From assembly GCF_036231945.1 (NCBI RefSeq), contig NZ_CP109599.1:1364001-1428000 (forward strand): 64,000 bases of DNA, in the 5' to 3' direction. Below the pieces are notes generated by a model that had not been told where the DNA came from, made no database searches, and saw only the letters and a list, made by a program, of their open reading frames with translations. The stretch comes from Streptomyces sp. NBC_01429. GTDB lineage: Bacteria; Actinomycetota; Actinomycetes; Streptomycetales; Streptomycetaceae. Below are positions 6,839-17,617 of the stretch, one piece after another (the first letter of the stretch is position 1; each line of letters starts with the position of its first letter). A program made the position numbers and the translations under genes.

Positions 6839-9688
6839 ATGGGTCCTCACGCACGGCCGTTGCCGCAGATGCGCGGGCGGGACCAACAGCTGGCACAGAT
6901 CAGCGCGAACCTGCGCGGCGTGACGAACGCCCGGCGGAGCAAGGTCCTCCTGGTGGAGGCGCCACCCGGCGCGGGCAAGACCCGCCTGCTCACCGAGGCC
7001 GTCACCATCGCGGAGAGGAACGGCTTCGCGGTCGTCAACGGCGTCTCGGCCGGCCCCGACACCGCCCGCGGCAGGACGGCTCCGGTTCCCACCGGTACCC
7101 ACCCGCACACCCCGGGCGCCGGCGAGGACAGACTCCACCACCCGAGCGCGGCGTCCGCGATCGAGGCGGCGCGGGCCTGGCTGCGCGACGACACCGAACA
7201 CCTCCGGGCCCTCGTCGCGCTCGACGATCTACAACTGGCGAACCCTCCCGCCCTGACGGCCCTGTGCGACCTCGTCGCGGCCCTCGGCGGCCGCCCGGTC
7301 CTCTGGCTGCTCGCCTTCACCCCGGACCTGGACGCCGCGCCGTACGAGCCGGTGAAGACCTGTCTCGACAAGCTCCGGGGCAGAGTCCCGGTGGAACCGG
7401 TGCGGGAGCTGGGGCCGCTGCCGGGCGACGCGTTGACGCAACTGGTCGCCGACTGCACCGGAGCCGTCCCCGCCCCCGCGCTCCTCGCCCTGGCGGACGG
7501 CGTCAACGGCACGCCGCGTGCGGTGATCGAGCTGGTGCGCGGGCTCGCGGAGGACGGCGACCTGTGCGTGGTCGACGGCACCTCGCGGTTGCGGCCCGGC
7601 GCGCTCGGCGACGCGCCCGCCGGGGTCGGCCGCGGCATGCCCGCGCCGGTACCGGCGCGCTTCTCCTCGCTGATCCGGAGGGATCTCCGGTCGCTCTCCG
7701 AGCCCACCATGAAGGCGCTGCGGCTGGCGGCGGTGCTCGGTTCGCCGTTCGCACCGGAGGATCTGTCTGCCATGCTCGGCGAGGCACCGGTCGGCCTGCT
7801 GGCGGCGGTGGACGAGGCGGTCGGCCGGAGGCTGCTGGTCTGCGGCGAGCACGACCTCGCGTTCCGCAGCGAGCCGGTCTGGCGCGTGCTGCTCGACTCC
7901 GTACCGCCACCGTTACGGGCGCTGCTGCGCCGGCAGGCGGCGGAGATGCTGCTGGCGCGTCCCGGCGGCATCGAACGCGCCGCGCTCCAGCTGGTGCACA
8001 TCGCCCAGCCCGGCAACCGGGAGGCGCTGCGCGTCATCGCCGAAGGAGCCCAACGGCTGCTGGCCGCCGATCCGTCGACCGCGGCGTGGCTGGCGACCCG
8101 CGGTATGGAGCTGCTGGCCCCCGGGCGGGCCGAGCGCGTGCGGCTGGCGAAGACCGCGGTCGAGGCGTTCACCCGGGCGGGCGACCTGGACCGGGCCATG
8201 ACCCTCGCCAAGGACACGATCGACGAGGCCAGCAGGCTCCCTGCCCCGTTGCCGGCGGCGCTCACCGGAGACATCGGCGCGCTGCGGGCGTCGATGTCGG
8301 CCGCGCTGCTGCTGCTGGGGAACACGCGGATGGCGCACCGGACCGCGCGCGACGCGCTCGCGGCGCGTGAGGACGGGTTCCAGCACCCGGAAGCCGTGAT
8401 CACCCATCTCGCCGCCTCCTACCTGACCGGCGACAGCACCGCGGACGAACGGGCCCGGAAGATCGTCGGCGCACCCGACCTGCACTCCCGGGCCGTGCGC
8501 GTCGGCGCGCTGACCTTCCACGCGTGCGGCCAGTGGCGCGAGGGCCGGGTGGGCGACGCGGTGGGGACCCTGCGCGGAGCCGTCACGCTCGACCGGGAGG
8601 GCGAGGACACCCAGCTCCTCGATCCGCGCTGGTTCCTCGCCCTCGCGCTCACCAGGACCGACGAGTACGAGGAGGCGGCGACGGTCATCCGGTGCTCCGC
8701 CCGCGCGGCCGCCTCGGAGACGAGGACGCTGGCCACCGCCGTACCGGCCCTGCTCCTGGCACCGCTCCATCTCGCCCAGGGCCGCCTGGACGAGGCCGAG
8801 GAGGCGGTACGGGGCGGTGTGGGCGCGGACGGCCCGTACCTGCCGATGCTCGCGCCGCAGGCGTGGCTGGTGCTGGCCCAGGTCGCGCTGCGCCGGGGGG
8901 CGCTCGCCCAGGCCGAGGAGCACATCAGGACCCTGGAGAAGGACTTCCCGCAGGATGTCTCCAGCCCCTGGTGGGCCGCGCGCCGGCTGCTGAACGCCCA
9001 GTTGGCCGAGGCCCAGGCGGGCCCCCGGGCGGCGACGGAGACACTGGCGGAGATCGGGGCGAACGCCGGCGCGCTCCGCGAACTCGTCCTGGAGGATCCG
9101 GCCACCGCGGCCTGGTGTGTCCGCTGCGCGCTCGCGGCCGACATGCCGGACGTGGTCCGGGCGGTGATCGACACGACGGAGTACCTCCGCGCGCGCAACC
9201 GGCGCGTGCCCGCGGTGCTCGCCGCGGCCACGCACGCCCGCGCGCTCGCCGAAGGAGACGTGGAGGCCCTGGTCCAGGCGGGCCGGCTGCACCGGAGCCC
9301 GTGGGCGCGGGCCGCCGCGGCCGAGGACCATGCCGGGCTCCTGCTCGGCCGCGGCGACCACGAGACCGCGATCGGCGAGCTGGACCGCGCGATGAACGCC
9401 TACGGCGCGCTCGGCGGCGAGCGGGACGCCGCACGCGTGCGGGCCCGGCTGCGCCGGCTCGGCGTGCGGCGCAGGCACTGGACGCGGGCGAAGCGCCCGG
9501 ACTCCGGCTGGGAGAGCCTCACCAAGACGGAACGCAAGGTGGCCGAACTGGTGGCGGGCGGGCTCACCAACCAGCAGGCCGCGCGCCATCTGTTCATCTC
9601 CCCGCACACGGTCGGGTTCCATCTGCGGCAGATCTACCGCAAGCTCGGGATCCGGTCCCGGGTGGCCCTGAGCCGGTTCACCGCCTGA
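6839..9688 (+). CDS. staR: Large LuxR-family (LAL-type) ATP-binding regulator, StaR-like
   Basis: 949 residues. An N-terminal AAA/NB-ARC-like ATPase has Walker A APPGAGKT at 41-48 and Walker B LVALDDLQ near 125. A long TPR-like helical middle region follows. A C-terminal LuxR/GerE helix-turn-helix (last 60 residues) contains LTKTERKVAELVAGGLTNQ and HTVGFHLRQIYRKLGI. Its size and architecture are those of pathway activators. Staurosporine clusters carry such a gene (staR) at the same end, beside staN/staG, so it is assigned as the cluster activator by synteny. ATG 6839 has an AGGGAG site. A strong hairpin follows its stop codon. Confidence 0.85.
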   Translation: MGPHARPLPQMRGRDQQLAQISANLRGVTNARRSKVLLVEAPPGAGKTRLLTEAVTIAERNGFAVVNGVSAGPDTARGRTAPVPTGTHPHTPGAGEDRLHHPSAASAIEAARAWLRDDTEHLRALVALDDLQLANPPALTALCDLVAALGGRPVLWLLAFTPDLDAAPYEPVKTCLDKLRGRVPVEPVRELGPLPGDALTQLVADCTGAVPAPALLALADGVNGTPRAVIELVRGLAEDGDLCVVDGTSRLRPGALGDAPAGVGRGMPAPVPARFSSLIRRDLRSLSEPTMKALRLAAVLGSPFAPEDLSAMLGEAPVGLLAAVDEAVGRRLLVCGEHDLAFRSEPVWRVLLDSVPPPLRALLRRQAAEMLLARPGGIERAALQLVHIAQPGNREALRVIAEGAQRLLAADPSTAAWLATRGMELLAPGRAERVRLAKTAVEAFTRAGDLDRAMTLAKDTIDEASRLPAPLPAALTGDIGALRASMSAALLLLGNTRMAHRTARDALAAREDGFQHPEAVITHLAASYLTGDSTADERARKIVGAPDLHSRAVRVGALTFHACGQWREGRVGDAVGTLRGAVTLDREGEDTQLLDPRWFLALALTRTDEYEEAATVIRCSARAAASETRTLATAVPALLLAPLHLAQGRLDEAEEAVRGGVGADGPYLPMLAPQAWLVLAQVALRRGALAQAEEHIRTLEKDFPQDVSSPWWAARRLLNAQLAEAQAGPRAATETLAEIGANAGALRELVLEDPATAAWCVRCALAADMPDVVRAVIDTTEYLRARNRRVPAVLAAATHARALAEGDVEALVQAGRLHRSPWARAAAAEDHAGLLLGRGDHETAIGELDRAMNAYGALGGERDAARVRARLRRLGVRRRHWTRAKRPDSGWESLTKTERKVAELVAGGLTNQQAARHLFISPHTVGFHLRQIYRKLGIRSRVALSRFTA

Positions 9689-9698
9689 TGGGGACCCC

Positions 9699-9729
9699 GG
9701 GGAGAAGCCGTCCCTCCCCGCTTCTCCCC
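9699..9729. terminator. Terminator between staR and staN
   Basis: GGGGAGAAGC (9699-9708) and GCTTCTCCCC (9720-9729) form a perfect 10-bp stem with an 11-nt loop, 10 bp after the staR stop and between convergent genes. Confidence 0.75.
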
Positions 9730-9731
9730 CG

Positions 9732-9759
9732 CCGCCCGCCGCCCGCCGCCCGCCGCCCG
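9732..9759. repeat. Heptanucleotide microsatellite
   Basis: Four perfect head-to-tail copies of CCGCCCG in the convergent staR-staN gap. Non-coding. It may be a slippage-prone tract. Confidence 0.8.
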
Positions 9760-9785
9760 CCGGATGAGCATCCCGCCCGCCGTCC

Positions 9786-11024
9786 TCAGAACAGCGTGGC
9801 GGGCAGGACGCTCATCCGGCGGATCATCCACTCCGACTCCCACTCCACGGCGCTGCCGGTGCTCAGCCGCGCCCGCGGGAACCGGCGCAGGAATCCGCGT
9901 ACCGCGATCTGCGCCTCCAGTCGGACCAGCGAGGCGCCGATGCAGTAGTGCATGCCCAGGCCGAAGGTGAGATGCCCCTGTCCCTGCCGCTCCGCGGCGA
10001 AGCTGTCGGCCTCCTCGCCCGGCTCCCGGTTCGCCGCCGCGATGCTGACCTGCACCGGGGTGCCCTTGGGGATCAGATAGCCGCCGAGATCGATGTCCGC
10101 GGTGGCGAAGCGCCAGGTCGGGTGCGGGAAGGGCGGGTGCACCCGGAGGGTCTCCTCGACCCATGCCCTGATCTCGTCGTCGGTCTCCGGCCGCTCCCGC
10201 GCGGGCCGCCGCAGCGCCTCGTACAGCGACGCGGAGATCAGGCTCCCGGTCGTCTCGTAGCCAGTGATGATCATCCCCAGTGTCCAGACGATGACCTCGC
10301 CCTCGGTGACCGCCGCGTCCGGCCCGTCGGAGGAGGCCAGCAGCCCCGTGATCACGCCGTCGCGCAGCGGGGCCGGGTCACGCACCCAGCCTTCGACCGC
10401 CCCGTACAGCGCGCCGACCGCCGCCGTGCGTGCCGGGTAGTCGGAGGAGTAGAGCATGACGTCGGTGATGCCGCGCAGTTGCCGCTCGGCCTCGGGGGGC
10501 AGGCCGAGCATCTCGGAGATGAACGCCAGCGGAATCCGGTGCGTGTAGTCCGTCACCACGTTGACCTCGGCGGACGCTCCGGAACGTGACTGCTCCAGCT
10601 CGTCCAGGAATCCGTCGACCTTGACGCTGACCCGCGCGCCCCATCGCTCGGTGTTGCGCGGGCTCAGCACCGGCGCGTGCAGCCGCCGGATCCGCGCGTG
10701 GTGCTCGCCGTCGCTCATGATCATGGCGCGGGCGTACTCCGGGTCCGGCTGCGATCCCACCATCAGACCCGGCCTGCGCATCCAGTCGGGGACCAGGGAC
10801 ACGTCCTTGTCCAACTGCGGGTGCGTGAGCGCGATCCGCACCAGCTCCGGGTCGCACACGACCCAGGCGTGGTGGTCGAGGTAGGGAATCCGGACGACCG
10901 GCGCCACCCGCGCGGCCGCCAGCAGATCCGGCATGCAGTCGAAGGGCCCCGGGTCCGTCGGCATGGTCGTCTCGGGGGGTTCCGCCAGGCCGGTCTCTGC
11001 TGTGACGTTCGTCGTGGTGTTCAC
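9786..11024 (-). CDS. staN: Cytochrome P450 of indolocarbazole sugar attachment, StaN-like
   Basis: 412 residues. P450 marks: I-helix ITGYETTGS, K-helix EETLRVHPP (ExxR) and heme-ligand loop FGLGMHYCIGA near the C-terminus. In staurosporine synthesis StaN forms the second C-N bond between sugar C5' and the indolocarbazole, after StaG. The assignment here rests on P450 identity plus its place directly after staG. The GTG at 11024 has a GGAGGA site and overlaps the staG stop by GTGA, so the two are translationally coupled. Soluble, needing ferredoxin and reductase partners not encoded nearby. Confidence 0.85.
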   Translation of the reverse strand: MNTTTNVTAETGLAEPPETTMPTDPGPFDCMPDLLAAARVAPVVRIPYLDHHAWVVCDPELVRIALTHPQLDKDVSLVPDWMRRPGLMVGSQPDPEYARAMIMSDGEHHARIRRLHAPVLSPRNTERWGARVSVKVDGFLDELEQSRSGASAEVNVVTDYTHRIPLAFISEMLGLPPEAERQLRGITDVMLYSSDYPARTAAVGALYGAVEGWVRDPAPLRDGVITGLLASSDGPDAAVTEGEVIVWTLGMIITGYETTGSLISASLYEALRRPARERPETDDEIRAWVEETLRVHPPFPHPTWRFATADIDLGGYLIPKGTPVQVSIAAANREPGEEADSFAAERQGQGHLTFGLGMHYCIGASLVRLEAQIAVRGFLRRFPRARLSTGSAVEWESEWMIRRMSVLPATLF

Positions 11025-12331
11025 CGTGTGGCTCCTCCGGTGGGAATCTGGCCCTGGAAATCGGCCATGGACTCGATCAGTTCGGCGGCCCGTCGCGGGG
11101 CGTCGCGGCTCCGGTGCTCCTCGGCCAGGGCGCGTGCGCGCCGCCGGTAGCGTTCGTCGTTCAGTACGGTGGCCACCGCGTCGCGCAGGCCGGCTTCCGA
11201 TACGGCCCGCCGGCGGAGGACCACACCGGCCCCGGCCCACTTGACGCGCGCCGCCACGTCGGGGTTCTCCTCCGAGCGCGGCGCGACGACCAGGGGCACC
11301 CCCTGGGCCAGGGCCGCGTTGACGCCGTTGTAGCCCCCGTTGGTCACCATCACGTCCACGTGCGGCAGCAGATGGTGGTACGGGATGAACCGCTCCAGCC
11401 GGACGTTGTCCGGCAGCGGCCGCAGCCGGTCGACGTCCAGGCCGCTCCCGGTGGTGACCACGACGAGGACGTCCCGGCCGGCCAGTGCCCGGACGGTGGG
11501 CACGAGCAGCCACTCGACGTCGTTGGCGGTGGTGCCCTGGGTGATCAGCACGACCGGCCGGCCGCCGCGCAACTCCGCCCACCAGCCGGGCGGGTCGAAG
11601 TCGTCGGGGGGAAGTCCGAGAAGTCCGCCCACGAAGTGGGTGCCCGGGAGCAGGTCGCTGCGCGGAAACTCGAACGAGGGCACCGTGCCGACCAGGTAGA
11701 GGGCCGGTGGGCGCGCGATGTTCTCCATGGCGCCTGTCCTCAGCCTCGGCAGCCCGACCAGCGCCCGGGTCCGGTCGGCCTCCCGGCGCAGGTCCCGCAT
11801 CACCACCCGGTCCCCGGCGAATCTCAGCAGCGCGTTGCGTATCCGGCCGAGCGGCGACGAGCTGGGCCCGAGCCCCCGTCCGAGCGGGGCGGTGTCCCTG
11901 CTGCCCAGGATGTAGACCGAGTTGCTGAGCCAGGCCAGCGGGATCCCGGTGCGCTCGGCGGCGAAGCACGCGCCGTAGCACATGTCGTCGGCGACGACGC
12001 AGTCCGCCGGGAACCGTTCCAGCACCGCCAGCAGGTCGTCCATCTGGCGCGGCGCGGTCCGGTAGAAGATGTCCCGGACACCGATCGTGAAACTGGCGAT
12101 CCCGGTCAGCCCGGCGTGGCCGGGGAATGCCTCCTCCCTGCTCTTGCCGCCGAAGTCGAGCCCGGCGCTCATCGGCTCGAAGCACGCCCCGGCCTGTTCC
12201 ACCTGCTTGCGGAAGGCCCGGCCCGTGTACCAGCGCACCTCGTGCCCGCGCCGGGCCAGTTCGCGGGCGACTTCGAGCATGCTGACGATGTGTCCCGGTG
12301 CCGGTGTGGTAGCGATCAGCACGCGCGTCAA
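11021..12331 (-). CDS. staG: Glycosyltransferase (GT1 family), StaG-like
   Basis: 436 residues with the GT-B fold of UGT/macrolide-type transferases: N-terminal TTPAPGHIVSMLEVARELARRGH and C-terminal donor-binding region VMVTNGGYNGVNAAL with a later PRSEENPDVA. It would make the first N-glycosidic bond between the deoxyaminosugar and the aglycone K252c. First gene of the minus-strand staG-staN pair, transcribed from the 398-bp gap shared with staO. Length and motif order match StaG/RebG-like enzymes. Confidence 0.88.
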   Translation of the reverse strand: MTRVLIATTPAPGHIVSMLEVARELARRGHEVRWYTGRAFRKQVEQAGACFEPMSAGLDFGGKSREEAFPGHAGLTGIASFTIGVRDIFYRTAPRQMDDLLAVLERFPADCVVADDMCYGACFAAERTGIPLAWLSNSVYILGSRDTAPLGRGLGPSSSPLGRIRNALLRFAGDRVVMRDLRREADRTRALVGLPRLRTGAMENIARPPALYLVGTVPSFEFPRSDLLPGTHFVGGLLGLPPDDFDPPGWWAELRGGRPVVLITQGTTANDVEWLLVPTVRALAGRDVLVVVTTGSGLDVDRLRPLPDNVRLERFIPYHHLLPHVDVMVTNGGYNGVNAALAQGVPLVVAPRSEENPDVAARVKWAGAGVVLRRRAVSEAGLRDAVATVLNDERYRRRARALAEEHRSRDAPRRAAELIESMADFQGQIPTGGATR

Positions 12332-12729
12332 CGTCGCCTCCCTCGGGTTCTCGTGTCACCGTTCCCGCCGGTCGGCCCCGGCGGTCATGGAGCGCTCGGG
12401 AGCGCTCACGGACCTGGCCGCGTCAGCACCTCTCGTTCGCCGTTCGGCCACGCACGCCAGCATCGCCCCGCTGCGGGCCCCGGGCGGGGGTGCGGTGAAA
12501 ACCCCACGCGTTCGCGCGGGATGGCGCCGCCATGACACCCCGGCCGCGCCGGCGGATCGCCGACCGAACCGTCCGTGCCCGGGTCCGCCGGGGGATACGG
12601 GCGCGCCGTCACCGCGCGGAGAATTACGGACAGCACTCCCCGGCATCGCCCTTCCAGGACCGGGAAAGGCGCTGGCGTCGATCCAGGACATGCTCCCCGG
12701 CCTCGGACATCGCGTACTGGAGGAAATCC
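12332..12729. promoter_or_regulatory. Divergent control region staG / staO
   Basis: 398 bp without a convincing gene. It must hold the promoters of both biosynthetic units. It contains a 16-bp palindrome (entered separately) and a near-perfect inverted repeat CCCACGCG-TT-CGCGCGGG around 12505-12525. The staO end carries GGAGGAAATCC just before the GTG start. I cannot assign -35/-10 boxes with confidence. Confidence 0.6.
12391..12406. promoter_or_regulatory. Candidate operator in the staG-staO gap
   Basis: AGCGCTC-GG-GAGCGCT, 7-bp perfect arms, 60 bp upstream of the staG start. A plausible binding site for StaR or another regulator, from symmetry and position only. Confidence 0.4.
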
Positions 12730-14250
12730 GTGACGGCACACCTACAGGAGATTGACGTTGACGGGCGGGACGGCTCCATCGGCGGACCGAAGAAAGTCAC
12801 CGTCCTCGGCGCCGGAATCGCGGGTCTGGTGGCGGCCTATGAATTGGAGCGCCTCGGACATCACGTCCACGTCATCGAAGGAAGCCACGAGATCGGCGGC
12901 CGCGTTCACACCCATCGCTTTCCCGGCGCCGGCCAGTCCGGGCCGATCGCCGAGCTGGGCGCGATGCGGATCCCCGCCGGGCACCGGCTGACCATGCACT
13001 ACATCGCCGAGCTGGGGCTACAGAACCAGGTCAGCGAGTTCCGGACGCTGTTCTCCGACGACGCCGCCTACCTGCCGAGTTCCGCCGGATACCTTCGGGT
13101 GCGCGACGCCCATGAAACGCTCGTGGACGAATTCGCCGCCGGGCTGCCTCACCGTCAGTACCGGGACGACACCTTACTGTTCGGCGCCTGGCTGGATGCC
13201 AGCATAAGAGCCATCGCGCCGCGTCAGTTCTACGACGGACTGCACGACGAAATAGGAGTGGAACTGCTGAATCTCGTCGATCACATCGATTTGACGCCCT
13301 ACAGATGTGGCACCACGAGAAACAGAATCGATCTGCACGCCTTCTTCTCCGACCATCCGCAGGTGCGGTCGTTCTGCCCGCCACGCCTGGAGCGTTTTCT
13401 CGACGATGTGCTGGACGAGACCAGCTCCACCATCGTGCGGCTGCGGGGCGGAATGGACGCGCTCCCCCGGCGGCTCGCCTCGCGGATCCGGGGTGAGATC
13501 TCGACCGGCCGGGAGGTGGTGGGCATCGACGTACGGGACGACGCGGTGGTGCTGCGGATCCGTCAGGGCGTCAGAACCCTCACCAAGACCTGCGACTACG
13601 TGGTGTGCACCATCCCGTTCACGGTGCTCAAGAGAATGCGCCTGACCGGCTTCGACCAGGAGAAGCTGGACATCGTCCACCAGACGAAGTACTGGGCGGC
13701 GACGAAGATCGCCTTCCACTGCCGTGAACCCTTCTGGGAGAAGGACGGGATCGGTGGGGGCGCCTCCTTCACCGGCGGGCACGTACGGCAGACCTACTAC
13801 CCGCCCGCCGAGGGCGATCCGGCGCACGGCGCGGTGCTGCTCGCGAGCTACAGCATCGGGCCGGACGCCGACACGCTCAGCCGGCTCAGCGAGGCGGACC
13901 GGAACGCGATCGTGCTCAAGGAACTGAGCTTGATGCACCCCGAGTTGCGCCGACGGGGCATGATCCTGGGCATGGCGGCCCGGGACTGGGGCACGCGCCG
14001 CTGGTCCCGGGGCGCGGCGACGGTCCGCTGGAACCAGGAGGCCGCTCTCCGCGAGGCGGAGCGGCGGGAGGCGGCCCGGCCGCAGAAGGGCCTCTCCTTC
14101 GCGGGCGAGCACTGCTCGTCGAAGCCCGCGTGGATCGAGGGCGCGATCGAGTCGGCCATCGACGCCGCGCACGAGATCGAGTGGTACGAGCCGCGGGCGA
14201 GCCGGGTGTTCGCCGTCACCCGGCCGTGCCGCTCGGAGGAGTCGGCGTGA
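12730..14250 (+). CDS. staO: L-tryptophan oxidase, StaO/RebO-like flavoprotein
   Basis: 506 residues. Converts L-Trp to the indole-3-pyruvate imine, the first step of indolocarbazole synthesis. FAD-binding GxGxxG at 27-32 (VLGAGIAGLVAAYELERLG), then GGRVHTHRF and a late FAD-contacting GLSFAGEHCSS, as in the flavin amine-oxidase family. The frame is open further upstream, but GTG 12730 is preceded by GGAGGA at ideal spacing and the fold starts about 20 residues later. Its stop overlaps the staD start by GTGA. First gene of the long plus-strand sta operon. Confidence 0.92.
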   Translation: MTAHLQEIDVDGRDGSIGGPKKVTVLGAGIAGLVAAYELERLGHHVHVIEGSHEIGGRVHTHRFPGAGQSGPIAELGAMRIPAGHRLTMHYIAELGLQNQVSEFRTLFSDDAAYLPSSAGYLRVRDAHETLVDEFAAGLPHRQYRDDTLLFGAWLDASIRAIAPRQFYDGLHDEIGVELLNLVDHIDLTPYRCGTTRNRIDLHAFFSDHPQVRSFCPPRLERFLDDVLDETSSTIVRLRGGMDALPRRLASRIRGEISTGREVVGIDVRDDAVVLRIRQGVRTLTKTCDYVVCTIPFTVLKRMRLTGFDQEKLDIVHQTKYWAATKIAFHCREPFWEKDGIGGGASFTGGHVRQTYYPPAEGDPAHGAVLLASYSIGPDADTLSRLSEADRNAIVLKELSLMHPELRRRGMILGMAARDWGTRRWSRGAATVRWNQEAALREAERREAARPQKGLSFAGEHCSSKPAWIEGAIESAIDAAHEIEWYEPRASRVFAVTRPCRSEESA

Positions 14251-17200
14251 GCGTCTTCGACCTGCCCCGGCTGCACTTCCGCGGAGTGGCGACGACCCAC
14301 CTGCCCACCGGGCCGCGCGGCGGTCTCGTCGATCTGGCGACGAACACGGCGCTCACCGCCGACGGGGAGCCCTTCCCCGCGCACCGGCCGGCCGCCGAGT
14401 ACCACGACTACCTCGACCGGTTGGGGCCGCGGTTCGACAGCACGGGCCGGCCGACGCCCGACGGGCCCTTCAGCGCGGCCAAGGGCGAGGACTTCGCCGG
14501 CAACGGGCACTTCTCGATCGACGCGCGGATCGTCAGTGCCGAGGCCCGCGCGGGCGACATCGACACCGCAGATCCGATGGTCGGGCGCGCTGTCGACATG
14601 TGGGGGCACTACAACGAGTACCTGGCCACCACGGTCAACCGGGCCCGGGTCTTCGACGTCGATCCGTCCTCCGACTGGACCACGGCGCTCATGGTCGGAC
14701 AGTTCTGCTTCGGGCGCGACGGACGCTCCCACGACGTGGGGTACGCGGCCGCCGGAGCCGTCCGGGGCTTCCACCCCCCGAGGTGGCACAACTCCGGCCG
14801 TGTCGGCGACGTAGACATCGACGACGCCGGCGGTCACCGGCGGGCGAGGCCGCTGGGCCGCTCCGTGGTCCACCAGTTCGTGACCGAGCACGAGGAGCTG
14901 ACCTGGCTCGACGAGGCGGCCGGCTCGCCGGCCGTGCGGCGGCTGCGGGCCGCGGTGGAATCCGGGGAGGCCGGCGGCCTGGTGGTGCAGTTCGCGCTCA
15001 GCCACCTGTCCCCTCCGCAGGCACCCGACCGGCCGAGCCGGTGGCGGCTGCGCGGGACGATCGCGCCCTGGCGCCCGCACGAGCCGCGCACCTACCCGGC
15101 GGGCCGGCTGCTCGTCCCGGACCGCCGGGTGTCCGGCCGGGCCCCCCGCGGGCCGCACAACCTCACCGTCGAGCTGACGGACGGCCACGTCACCCTCAAC
15201 ATGATCACCGCCGTGCCCGTCGATGTCGGCGATCTCGAACTGCGCACGGCGGACAGCGACCGGCTGGTGGCCCGGGTGCCCCGGCAGGCGTACCTCGGGC
15301 AGGAGTACGTCCTGACCGGCGGCCTGGTGACGGTCCCCCTCGGCATCCCGGCGGACGCCGCCGCCGCGGAGGCGCTGTGCCTGGTGGGCACCGGCCCCGG
15401 CGGCCCGGTGGTGCACCTGCGCGAAAAGGAGATCAACGTCCAGGCCGATGACGCGTGTCTCTTCCTGGAGCATCCCCGGGGCCCGGACGACGCGGACCAC
15501 GACGTCGAGGTGCGCGTGCGGTCCTTCGTACGGGGCCGTCCCCGCGCCGTCGGCGGGATCGGCGTACGGCAGTTCTTCAACCCCCGCGCCCTGCCGCGCG
15601 ATCCGTCCGCGCGCTCCCCCGAGGCGCGGTGCTCCGACGTCGAGGTCGTCCGGCTGCGCACGGGCCGGCGGGACGGCTCCGGCACCTGGTCGGGCGCGTG
15701 CGAGCTGGACACGGACGACGCGGGCCTCGGCTGGTTCACCCTGCGCGGCGGGGCGGCCGGTACCGCCCGGGTCCTGCTGTCCACCGGCGCCGGTGACCTG
15801 CCGTGCGACCCGGACCTCCCCGGCTCCGCCGCGCTCGGTGACGACCGGGACGACGCGCTCGGCTACTGGCCCGGCGCCGGGTACGTGTCGGTGCGGGTGC
15901 TGCCCGACGACTGGCGGCTGGCCGGGATCGGCCAGGACGAGGTGACGTTCGACCTGGTGTACGCGGAGGTCTTCGCGTACTACGAGCACCTGTACTCCTT
16001 CATGAAGGCGGAGGTCTTCAGCCTGGCGGACCGGTGCAAGGTGGAGACGTACGCGAAGCTGATCTGGCAGATGTGCGACCCGCGCAACAAGGCGAAGACC
16101 TACTACATGCCGCCGACCCGGGACCTGTCCGAGCCGAAGGCGCGGCTCCTGCTGACGTACCTGCGGGCCCAGCAGGCGCCGGACGAGGTACTCCTGACGG
16201 TGCCGGCGGCCGGTCGCGCGAGCGGCAGCGGCAGTCCACGCGGCGGACAGGGCAGCGGGCGGATCACCACCCGCGGCCGGCTCGTCAAGGCGCTGCGCGA
16301 CGCCGCGACGATCGAACTGGCCGTCATGCTCCAGTACTTGTACGCGGCCTACTCGGTGCCCACCCACGGCGCGGGCCTGGAGTACGTGCGGCGGGGGGTG
16401 TGGACGCCCGAGCAGCTCCGGCTCGCCTGCGGCGACGGCGGGGAGACCCTCGACGAGGGCATCCGCAGCATGCTGCTGAACATCGCCCGCGAGGAGATGA
16501 TCCACTTCCTCCTCGTCAACAACATCCTCACCGCGGTGGGCGAGCCGTTCCACACGCCCCGGATCGACTTCGGCACGATCAACCACGAGCTTCCGGTGCC
16601 GCTGGACTTCTCCCTGGAGCGGCTGGGACCGGGCAGCGTCGAGCGGTTCGTACTGATCGAGCGGCCGGAGGGCCTCGTCGGCGACGTACGGCGGGGCGAC
16701 ACGGGGGCGGCCCCCGCGGCCCACGACGACCGGCACCCCTACGCCTCGCTGAGCGAGCTGTACGCGGACCTCAGGGACGGCCTGCAACGCGTCCCGGATC
16801 CGTTCCTGGTGGAGAAGGGCCGGGGCGGCGGTGAACACCACCTCTTCCTGCGGGAGTCGGTCAACCGGCGCCACCCCGACTACCAGTTGGAGGTCGACGA
16901 CCTCGCCGGGGCGCTGTTCGCGATCGACGTCATCACCGAGCAGGGAGAGGGCGGGGTGCTCGGGCCGCGCACCGCTCAGGACGCGCACGGCGGGCGACCG
17001 CCCGCCGAGGACTCGCACTACACGTCGTTCCTGCGCGTCTCCGAGCTGCTCCACCACGCACCGACCGGGCGGCCGCACCCGGGCGGCGAACGGTGGAACC
17101 CGGCCTATCCCGTCGTACGGAACCCGACCCTCGGGCAGGGGAACCCGGCCGCCGAGACGGTCACCGATCCGGACGCCCGGGCGGTCATGGAGCTGTTCAA

Positions 17201-17558
17201 CCGTTCCTACTTCATGGCGCTCCAGCTCATGGTCCAGCACTTCGGCGAGCGCCCGGACGAGAGCCTGCGGCGGTCCGACCTGATGAACGCGGCGATCGAC
17301 ATGATGACGGGCCTGATGCGGCCGCTGGCGGAACTGCTGGTGACCCTGCCGTCGGGGCGCCGGGGCAGGACCGCGGGGCCGTCGTTCGAACTGGCCGAGC
17401 AGCCCGCGCCGGTGTCCCGTCCGGACGTGGCGCGGCGCGGTATCGCGCTGCGCCTCGACCATCTGGCGGCGGCCTGCGGCAAGCACCCCCTGGTGCCCGC
17501 CCGCGTGGGCGAGATGAGCGCGTTCTGGGCCGACCACTTCCGGCTGCCGCGCCGCTAG
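14247..17558 (+). CDS. staD: Chromopyrrolic acid synthase, StaD/RebD/VioB family
   Basis: 1103 residues. Couples two indole-3-pyruvate imine molecules to chromopyrrolic acid. The start [12 protein letters not shown] followed by [16 protein letters not shown] is characteristic of the RebD/StaD/VioB family. The C-terminal third holds the iron-binding, ferritin-like helices ([30 protein letters not shown], with Glu and His ligands). Somewhat longer than RebD (about 1000 residues), with a Gly/Ser-rich linker near residues 650-670. GTG 14247 follows GGAGGAGT and overlaps the staO stop. A huge antisense frame across this gene is a codon-bias shadow. Confidence 0.93.
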   Translation: MSVFDLPRLHFRGVATTHLPTGPRGGLVDLATNTALTADGEPFPAHRPAAEYHDYLDRLGPRFDSTGRPTPDGPFSAAKGEDFAGNGHFSIDARIVSAEARAGDIDTADPMVGRAVDMWGHYNEYLATTVNRARVFDVDPSSDWTTALMVGQFCFGRDGRSHDVGYAAAGAVRGFHPPRWHNSGRVGDVDIDDAGGHRRARPLGRSVVHQFVTEHEELTWLDEAAGSPAVRRLRAAVESGEAGGLVVQFALSHLSPPQAPDRPSRWRLRGTIAPWRPHEPRTYPAGRLLVPDRRVSGRAPRGPHNLTVELTDGHVTLNMITAVPVDVGDLELRTADSDRLVARVPRQAYLGQEYVLTGGLVTVPLGIPADAAAAEALCLVGTGPGGPVVHLREKEINVQADDACLFLEHPRGPDDADHDVEVRVRSFVRGRPRAVGGIGVRQFFNPRALPRDPSARSPEARCSDVEVVRLRTGRRDGSGTWSGACELDTDDAGLGWFTLRGGAAGTARVLLSTGAGDLPCDPDLPGSAALGDDRDDALGYWPGAGYVSVRVLPDDWRLAGIGQDEVTFDLVYAEVFAYYEHLYSFMKAEVFSLADRCKVETYAKLIWQMCDPRNKAKTYYMPPTRDLSEPKARLLLTYLRAQQAPDEVLLTVPAAGRASGSGSPRGGQGSGRITTRGRLVKALRDAATIELAVMLQYLYAAYSVPTHGAGLEYVRRGVWTPEQLRLACGDGGETLDEGIRSMLLNIAREEMIHFLLVNNILTAVGEPFHTPRIDFGTINHELPVPLDFSLERLGPGSVERFVLIERPEGLVGDVRRGDTGAAPAAHDDRHPYASLSELYADLRDGLQRVPDPFLVEKGRGGGEHHLFLRESVNRRHPDYQLEVDDLAGALFAIDVITEQGEGGVLGPRTAQDAHGGRPPAEDSHYTSFLRVSELLHHAPTGRPHPGGERWNPAYPVVRNPTLGQGNPAAETVTDPDARAVMELFNRSYFMALQLMVQHFGERPDESLRRSDLMNAAIDMMTGLMRPLAELLVTLPSGRRGRTAGPSFELAEQPAPVSRPDVARRGIALRLDHLAAACGKHPLVPARVGEMSAFWADHFRLPRR

Positions 17559-17617
17559 CGCGCCCCCGGCGGCGTGCCCGAAGCGGCGACGCCACACCGC
17601 CAACCGAAGGAGACCGC

